This document shows, one piece after another, positions 56,723-64,000 of a stretch of 64,000 bases of DNA; within the stretch, counting starts at the first letter, position 1; every line of letters starts with the position of its first letter. The notes beneath the pieces were generated by a model that saw nothing but the letters and a program-made list of their open reading frames with translations, searched no databases and was not told the origin of the DNA. This stretch comes from Anisodus tanguticus. Lineage: Eukaryota > Streptophyta > Magnoliopsida > Solanales > Solanaceae. The translations under genes were made by a program, and so were the position numbers. Location of the stretch: NCBI GenBank assembly GCA_034509755.1, contig CM067550.1, forward strand, positions 16,423,001 to 16,487,000, in the 5' to 3' direction.

Positions 56723-56745
56723 TCCTCCCCCCTTAGAAATATTCG
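56723..56745 (-). promoter_or_regulatory. LARD polypurine tract
   Basis: The minus strand reads ttctaaggggggaggatg (about 56738-56721) directly before TGTAACGCC. This is the plus-strand primer position and shows that the element points to the left. Confidence 0.8.
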
Positions 56746-59700
56746 TCCTCGAATGTCGGTACGGCATTTCTAACCTTTGACACCATACAAAAAGAATACA
56801 CAAATTGTCAATCCAATTCATCAAAAACAAGGGATACAACATTCAGGGATCAATTCAGATTATTATTTAAACCGTGAGAAGATACATATCCATCGATAAC
56901 TACTTCTAAAGAATAGACTCAAGTTTCATAAACAAACTAAATAAACACATAGTGATGCCTTTCAATCCTAGAACCCAGTGTGAAGCAATCTTTATCTAGC
57001 TAATTGCTTGTATAGGAAGTCAATAGATTGATGAGTTCCCACCTAAGTAGGTAGTATATTATTAGCACAACAACCAAATATGTACCATAGGCAGTAATTA
57101 GGTAGCAGCAAAATGAAACAGCAATAGCAACAGCCAGGCAACATACTTATCCCCAAAGTGTGACATATTGAAATCCTTCAAAGTACAACAACTATTAAGT
57201 TTAAGTGGTGACTGGGCAACGTCTAACTAGCCACAGGTTTGAAGTTCTTAAGGGAGCAGCAACTGGGTCAAAATTCCTCACAAATTCAGCTTATGTCGTC
57301 CGTAATTATGCAGCAAAATTTGGTCACAATGCAACATTTTGTAAGTAAAATAGAATGGCCCAAAATTCAGCAACAAGTCATACCCAAAGTAAAGTGTTAA
57401 TGACTAAGGTATAACAGTCTTCAAGGTCTAAAATTGTCTCAACTGTCTTATCATCTCATGGCCAAATCAAGTCCTGTTAGTGTTTAAACCAGTTTGGTTG
57501 ATCATTCCTCTTTTTTTTTGTACTGGTTTGGGCTAGAGTGCAGCAGTCACAACTGCTTATCCTCACTCTTCCCCTGCCCAGAATTTACAGCCACAGCTGC
57601 CTCAAAATAAAGGCAGCAATATATGTTTGTGCAGGGCACAATTTCTACCAAAATGCAGCAGTGATTATAGTAGTAAATAACAGCAAAACAACATCTAACA
57701 GCAGCCAAACAACAGCAGAAAGTGAGCTCAAATAACAGTCAAAACATTATCCAGAACAACAGCTAAATAACAGCAGAAACAGAGCTCAAATAACAGTCAA
57801 AACATCAGCCAAAACAACAGCTAAATAACAGCAGAAACAGAGCTCAAATAACATTCAAAACATCAGCCAGAACAACAGCTAAATAACAGTCAAACATCAG
57901 CAACAAGTGACCTTAAACAACCACCAAACAACAGTTAATCATGGTAGCTAACTGCATCAGAAATTAGCAAGTATTTACAACAACCAGCTCAATGTAACAG
58001 TGTCATTAAACTATGCAGCACCTAATGGAAAACAGACATCAGTAATCAGAACTGGAATCACAGGCAGCAAGGAAACAGTCCCCCTTATCAGCAGTAGTCA
58101 TTCCTCTTTTTGGAGTAACAACCACAACCTTATAGCATAATTAAATAGTCCTAACAGCAACCACAAATGAGGCAGAATGCAGCAATTATTTGCATTACAG
58201 CACAGTAGATTAGCAGCCTTTTTCTGCACCATAAGGCAGTCCCCCAAGGCTATATGTGCAGGAAAAATAACATCAACACATGACCACAATTTACCTCAAA
58301 GGCACAATAGGCCTACTCAATTTTCAGCAGTCCAGGGCATCAAGACAACAGGTAGCAGCAAGTGGTAAACAAGCAGCAACTATAACTCAGAATCCAATAC
58401 TTTAAGAGCCACACCAGTCTTAACAATGAATAAGATAACTAAGATAGCACCACATGTTTGAAAACAGGACCTTTGAGACTGAAAAAAAAGCAGCAGCATA
58501 TGTCACAATTGAGGCAATAATATATGTCTAAAGTGTAACAGGGACAACAGTAGCAGTTACCAAGAACAACAACTAACCAGCAGTAACAGGTGACATCAAA
58601 TCCCAACCATGGTAGCATCAAGCATGACAGCCAAATGCCTCATTTTTCTGACTGGTTCCCTGATAACCAGTCTAAATGTACTAGACATTTCATTTCTCAT
58701 ACAGTTATACATCTTTGAATGAGCTCATAGAAAAGCGAACAACATATATTGGCGAGCATTATGGACTAAGCAATATTTGCACATTTCTTACCTATAACTT
58801 TGTCTTTAATCGAACTTTAACGGGGAGAGGTCATGTTTTATTTTAAACGAGCTCCCAAACCGTCATATTATCACTATTTCCGTCTGCATATTAATTAATA
58901 CGGATGCATTAAGAGGTCGCATACCAACAAATTCCACGAAGCAAAATACAGATCCGGGAAAACTTTCTGAATCATCTCTTCAAGACTAGCATGCTGAAAT
59001 TATCCTAAGCCTATCATTTTAACTTGTTGGGAACATATGTCAACTAACATAGTGGTCCTAAGCTTTTATTCCTAACTTACACATGCACTTAAACTAGGTG
59101 GATTGGTTTACACATAGGCAATGATAACATGGATACATGAATGGGTGCAGAAATACTCTTTTCTAGGTATTCATAACATAACTTCAAAGTTCAGACCACA
59201 TAAAGTTCAAGTTAGAAGAACATAGATACAACAAATACATACCTAAGAAAACAAATTAGGAACTAAACTTCCCTTTAGACATATCACAACCTCTTGGGTT
59301 AGTGTTAAGCTCATAAAGTCCAACAATAAACTAAAATAAGTCCTTTGGTTTAAAAAAAAATCCAGTTTATCACAGTAGATATCCATAGAAGTAACAAGAT
59401 ATTAATAACACAGACAGGACATCATGTAGTCATATTTGAAGCTAAACATGTCATTAGAGAGCACATGTAGGCTACATCATTTCAACTTATTGGATACCAC
59501 ATGGAAACACCAAAAACAATAAGACAACATATTCTCTAAGCTTATGCTCAACAAGGGTTACTATTATAATTATATGAAAAATGTAATAGAAGCCACACCG
59601 GTCTTTTTACTATAACCAATAAGTTATAGGTTACTCCTAACTTTAGGTTAGATTCATATCAAGTCGGAATTGTCTCTAACAACACTAATCACTCCAAAAT

Positions 59701-60982
59701 CAATCCAAACAAGGTTATTATCACTTAACTTATGCATACAATAGTTTAAAAGTCATTTCATGATTCAACTAAAATTACACCAAACTATACAACAACCTTA
59801 TCAATCAACATACAAAATCCACATATTCCTTTTGATTAACCCAAGAACATATAACCATTTAGGCTCCTAAACCACCCTTCAGATCACGACAGCACTTAAA
59901 CAAGACACACATCCATTTCAAAGTCATTAGGTGATCCTATCATAATTATAACAACATTCTTATGCTAAATCTTAGTTCCCTTATTATAGGCAGATAAATA
60001 AATAAATAAAAACATTAAGCCCTTCAATCATTTAAACGGGTCATACAAGGTCAAATAACCCTTAAACTTAACAAGACAACCACTTAACACACAAATAATC
60101 GTCACACAATACTCTAACAGTGTTTTCATCAACTGAACATGCTAGACATTAATAGAGTAGTCACAAATAGCCAAAATATTCACATATATTACATAATGCT
60201 TGGCATAATATACTCAAGGTTTAATAGTTAACTAAATAAGTAAACCGTTTATTGCAGCAGCGAGTCATTCCTGGAAGTATGTAAATACTCAATTTTCCAT
60301 CCCCTTAAGCAACTATTGACAACATGTTTAGCATACGAGTCTATTCCCTATTTAAGAGATAAAACGCAGGCTTGGGTTATTAGGACATTTTGCATTCTAC
60401 ATTAAGATACGCAAAGACAATTACGGGGGAAATTTTAATCACACATAAAAGATATCTAGGCAAGTCTAATTAACTGTTTAGAGGTAGTCCCACTAAGCAA
60501 AATTGGCAAAGATAGGTCCTAACACAAGTGATTTATACTCAACCCACATACTGTACAGGGACATTAACAGACCACCCTGTTCCGAAAGAAGTATGACCAA
60601 AACAGAATACATTTATACATAACATGGATAGCATAACTCATAAGAAAAGCTGGAACACATCAACTTAAATAGGGTAATATTACAACATGTAGAGGATCAT
60701 CTACTCCTAAGCCCCATCCACAAGTAGGACAACCCGTTAACGACTATCAACTACCTGCTAAACTAATTTCAAGGACTTATCCAGACAACTTGCTCCAGAG
60801 ACAACAAACCTTATATGTACAACAGTAGCAATTCCAGTTTTTGGCATATCTCATATTCCTTTTCATTTAAACATAAGCATACCAATGAGTCATCACAACT
60901 AATAGACTCCACATATACCATGTACTTTAACCCAGATCAACATAAAATATTTTACTCAAGAAGGCCTTGTATATCTAAGGTC
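56746..60982 (-). other. LARD internal non-coding region
   Basis: 4.2 kb without a supported gene. 57100-58640 is rich in CAGCAG/AACAGC words, and the short frames in it reflect this composition. 58640-60980 is ordinary AT-rich DNA with many stops. The original gag-pol has been replaced or lost without visible remnants. Confidence 0.75.
57724..57897 (+). repeat. 58-bp tandem repeat, three units, in LARD interior
   Basis: 'gagctcaaataaca' starts at 57724, 57782 and 57840, an exact 58-bp period; units share 'aacaacagctaaataacag'. It lies within the CAG-rich part of the LARD. Confidence 0.88.
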
Positions 60983-61126
60983 TCAACGATTATCTAATAT
61001 TCTAAGAGTCTCAAATATTCCATGTCCCAAGCTTACATTATTTCTTCCCGTATACGAGTAAGATAGGTTATCATAACCTCGAATTCGTATTGCCCTTCTA
61101 GCGGCTGTCGCTTTCTTTGGAGGCAT
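60983..61126 (-). pseudogene. LARD gag remnant (first 47 codons)
   Basis: ATG 61126 opens MPPKKATAARRA..., a basic start like that of Tekay/Del gag proteins (MPPRR/MPPKK type). It sits about 190 nt after the primer site with the usual leader spacing. It runs 47 codons to a TGA and no zinc knuckle follows. It might be kept for RNA packaging rather than for protein. Confidence 0.6.
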
Positions 61127-61314
61127 AGTTGTAACACATTAATACGTCGGAGAGGGAATAACCTAATAACATAGCTCTATCGCACGATCTTAGAGTAAGA
61201 AGAATAGAAACCAATCCTAAATGTCCAGCAGCCTCCTGCGTATAAGTATGGTGCACAACATACCCATACACAAGACTCTACTAGACACGGTCTGTAGACA
61301 TTCTGAGGACTAAC

Positions 61315-61328
61315 TGCTCTGATACCAC
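61315..61328 (-). promoter_or_regulatory. LARD primer-binding site (initiator tRNA-Met)
   Basis: The minus strand reads tggtatcagagcag right after the 5' LTR (61332-63796), matching the 3' end of initiator tRNA-Met. Confidence 0.85.
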
Positions 61329-61331
61329 TTT

Positions 61332-63796
61332 TATCACGACCCGACCCGACGGGCCGCGACTAACCGCCCTATTGACGTCATTATACTAACCTGTCACATA
61401 TAATCCAACTAACACTTAATGAGTCTGAAATCCAGCAGCATAACGCCGCAATAGCAATATATGCCAGGGTAGGCAAGCCGACAAGGCTGCCTTTACCCCC
61501 GAATGTACCTGTCTCCTGAGGAGTCACAACTAGCCAACACCATATAACAGGCAAGCCGGCAAGGCTGCCAACAGATAATAATGTATATACATGGGAACAC
61601 ACCAACACAGAATACCATATCATGACTGACCAAAACAGAGTCATAACCCTTACATAAGTACAACTCACCACTGTCTACAGACCTCTATAAGAAAAATAAC
61701 GACATATGATGGGACAGGGCCCCGTCGTGCCCCTAAATACAAACATAAGTCTAAAATAGATTCGATACCAAAATGACAAAGCTCTGGATCAAAGGAGCTT
61801 TCCAACCTGCTGAGTAGGAACCTAGGCCTGAGGTTCACCAAACTGAAAACATGTACCTGCGGGCATGAAACGCCCCCCCCCCCCCCCGAGGAAAGGGGGT
61901 CAGTACGAAATAATGTACTGAGTATGTAAAACATGAAGCTGTAAAGAGATCATAAGTAGCCAACAGAAACAGGATATCAGTATAAAAATCAGGATCCAAA
62001 TCCAACTGTGCCATAAACCATAAAAGTCAGATGTGCCGTATAAAAGTGAGAGTCAAGTCAAGAAAACATGAATGTCTGTCCATTTACATATATATACATC
62101 TGTAACGTAACCTGGCCCACTAGTGTGGGACTCGGTGGAATCATATCATAACCCGGCCCATGCTGGGACTCGGTAAAGTCATATCTCATCTATGGATCTA
62201 TCCTACGTAACCGGGCCCTCTAGTGAGGGTCTCGGTAAACAATGCAAGGCTGTGCACGAACATAACCCGGCCCGGGACTCGGTGAGGTAAAGTAATAACA
62301 CTTAGCATGAGTAGATATCATGAGTAACAATATGTAAGTAAAAATTATCATTTGACTCTCAATAAAATCATTGTAATAAAGTCATAATAACTCTTTGCTG
62401 AAAAATCATAGGCACTTCTCATAACAATCCTCTTTAGGAATTAAACTGTATAAGAATCAAGTACGTCCGTCGTACTTTCATTAAATCATGCCAAAATAAA
62501 GAAGTAGGAGTTTCACATACCTCTTAGACAAACTAATCAACTCAATATTAGAGTATGCCTCGTTTTAGAACTTCAACCTTGTTGTCGAATTTATCTAAGT
62601 TCTGTGGGTCCTTGTAAGCCCCTAAGAATTCTTATCTACATCATACGGACGAATTACATCACAATCGAATCAACATATTAAAAACTGATTCTTAGGGACA
62701 TTCTAACGAACACCTTGAACGCGTAGAACCTATATTTCTTCTATATCGAAATCTATGTAAGTAGTGAAACATCCAACTCTCTTAATCCTCCTTCTTATAC
62801 TACTACAATCTCCAAAACAGTACCACAATTTCACATGCAATCCCAGTAACTCCCAATTACAGCAGTCCTAACGATACCCAACCCAAATTCGCATTTTCGA
62901 CAATCGTCTCTAGAACTAATAGCAAGAATCAAGTCCAAAACTTGTACAAACTTAGAGAATAAGGCAGATTACCTCTCTTAAATACAGAGACGAGTATCGT
63001 TGGAAAATTGCTTGCTCGAATCAGCTTCCGACCAACAGAAACAGAACCCAAAATCAATTCGCGCCCGAATCCTTTCGTACTCAAGGTTCTTGTAAAGCTT
63101 CTAAGTTTCTAGGCTTGTTCTTGGCTTCGATTCTACTGGAATCAAAGCCCAGAACACCTTGAATTTCTCCTTCGCTTGGTTATATGAAAGCTCACGGAAA
63201 TCCCCAATTTTTGGTCGAAAATTTCAGAAAACCCATCAACTGAGCTTACTCTTGTTGCTAGAAATGAATTTGATGGAGGAATTTGGTAGAGATAAAGAGA
63301 GCACACTGAAGGATCGATGGTTGAAGAGATGGAGTTGAAGAAATGGATAAAATGGAGAAAGAAGGCCCTTATGGGCTAATATCGGTCGATCGGTTTGGGG
63401 CTTAGCCACCCCCAAATCGTTTATAAAATCACACTTATCAATTCCCACTATATATTGTCCCCTCCCTAATTAATTAATACCACAATTAATTAATTATACA
63501 CACAATTAAATTTCCGGTCTTCCAATTATTTAAATCCCGACGATTACTAAAATCCTCTTATGTCAATATCATCATTCCTGTAAAAAAATACCAGTCTATA
63601 ATCTCTTCGGGGATACACAATTATTATTAAACTCCGTCGTCACACTTACTAAATCCAAAAATTATTTCAGAGTCACGTCCTTCTATATACTAATCCTCGT
63701 GTTAATATACACAAGTACAACGAAAATTTTCCCGGGTCCGGGTCTACTCACCTACGTTATGAGTTCAACCGCTACCCGAAAATACGGGGCGTTACA
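61332..63796 (-). repeat. LARD 5' LTR (right copy)
   Basis: Direct repeat of 54231-56722. Its distal end reads tatcacgacc where the other has tgtcacgacc. A 15-C run (61873-61887) replaces a shorter C-run of the left copy. The substitution level looks low, only a few percent by eye. Confidence 0.93.
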
Positions 63797-64000
63797 AGAA
63801 GCACCTGGTGCTTTTCCTCCTCCTGGTGTCGTGCAGTCCTTCTTCCAATGTCTCTTCTTGTTGCAGTTGAGGCATTCATCCCTAGCCGGATTTACCTTCT
63901 TCTTCTTCACACCTCTCTTAGGCTTCATAACTGAGGGCGCAACGACTGCTTTGCCTTTCTTCTTCTGTCATTCCTTACCTTTCGACTTGGGTCGGCTGGT
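63797..64000 (-). pseudogene. Copia-4 gag, zinc-knuckle end (continues past window)
   Basis: The minus frame contains the knuckle CLNCNKKRHWKKDC (CX2CX4HX4C, about 63890-63845) preceded by a Lys-rich stretch, as in copia gag. It ends at the LARD target site and continues after the LARD in the protease at 54230. An in-frame stop occurs near 63970. Its upstream part lies outside the window. Confidence 0.75.

Larger units (their letters stand above)
54231..63796 (-). mobile_element. Non-autonomous LTR retrotransposon (LARD), Tekay/Del-like, 9,566 bp
   Basis: Direct LTRs of 2,492 bp (54231-56722) and 2,465 bp (61332-63796) flank 4.6 kb of nearly non-coding DNA. The perfect target duplication agaag lies at 54226-54230 and 63797-63801. 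On the minus strand the element starts TGTAACGCCCCG; an initiator-Met primer site follows the 5' LTR, and a purine tract precedes the 3' LTR. A 47-codon gag start remains (60983-61126). No protease, RT, RNase H or integrase is present, so it depended on a partner element. The leader, the gag start and a 'ttcgaggacgaat' word before the purine tract resemble Ty3/gypsy Tekay/Del chromoviruses (from family knowledge). Confidence 0.9.

Noticed and set aside
57724..57897. Regular repeats that might suggest a CRISPR array
   Set aside because: Units are contiguous with no unique spacers, and the context is a plant retrotransposon interior.

Overview
This window is plant nuclear DNA, most likely from a nightshade (Solanaceae). 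The support is several copies of the TS-type SINE tail typical of that family, Au-type SINEs, and an integrated caulimovirid with a Solendovirus-like gene order. No species can be named from sequence alone. The window is dominated by nested, mostly dead transposable elements. It contains one convincing host protein gene.

Layout. 1-3456 is AT-rich intergenic DNA with a LINE 3' end. 3457-10281 is a small tRNA-related SINE (13-bp target duplication) split by Copia-1 (3587-10250), a complete but decayed Ty1/copia element. 10805-12565 is a minus-strand RTE-type LINE remnant. 14336-16768 is the 5' half of Copia-2. 16769-19082 is largely unexplained. 19762-26311 (minus) is a five-exon gene for a TRICHOME BIREFRINGENCE-like (TBL) cell-wall polysaccharide O-acetyltransferase. 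Its large fourth intron carries two truncated LINE copies and its first intron a hAT-type MITE. 27698-28608 is a GC-rich hAT-type element with a perfect 8-bp target duplication, followed by a fold-back element that contains a Stowaway MITE.

29856-46472 is Copia-3, with paired 251-bp LTRs. Its RNase H region is split by an 11.5-kb insert (34185-45664). The insert is a nearly genome-length, inactivated endogenous pararetrovirus on the minus strand, with movement, capsid, protease/RT/RNase H and transactivator-like regions, promoter and primer-binding site. A 4.28-kb TG...CA sequence, possibly a solo LTR, interrupts it in turn. A 164-bp stretch of Copia-3 is duplicated on both sides of the viral insert.

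49418-64000 is Copia-4 on the minus strand, running off the right edge. It is split between its gag zinc knuckle and its protease by a 9,566-bp LTR element (54231-63796, perfect 5-bp target duplication). That element has 2.5-kb LTRs, a primer-binding site and a polypurine tract but almost no coding capacity. It looks like a large retrotransposon derivative (LARD) of a Ty3/gypsy Tekay/Del-like element that keeps only the start of gag.

Apart from the TBL gene nothing here works as a pathway. The value of the window is its layered insertion history: SINE then Copia-1; Copia-3 and the virus then the solo LTR-like sequence; Copia-4 then the LARD; and LINEs and a MITE inside TBL introns. All coordinates, similarities and counts were read by eye; no alignment or database search was run.
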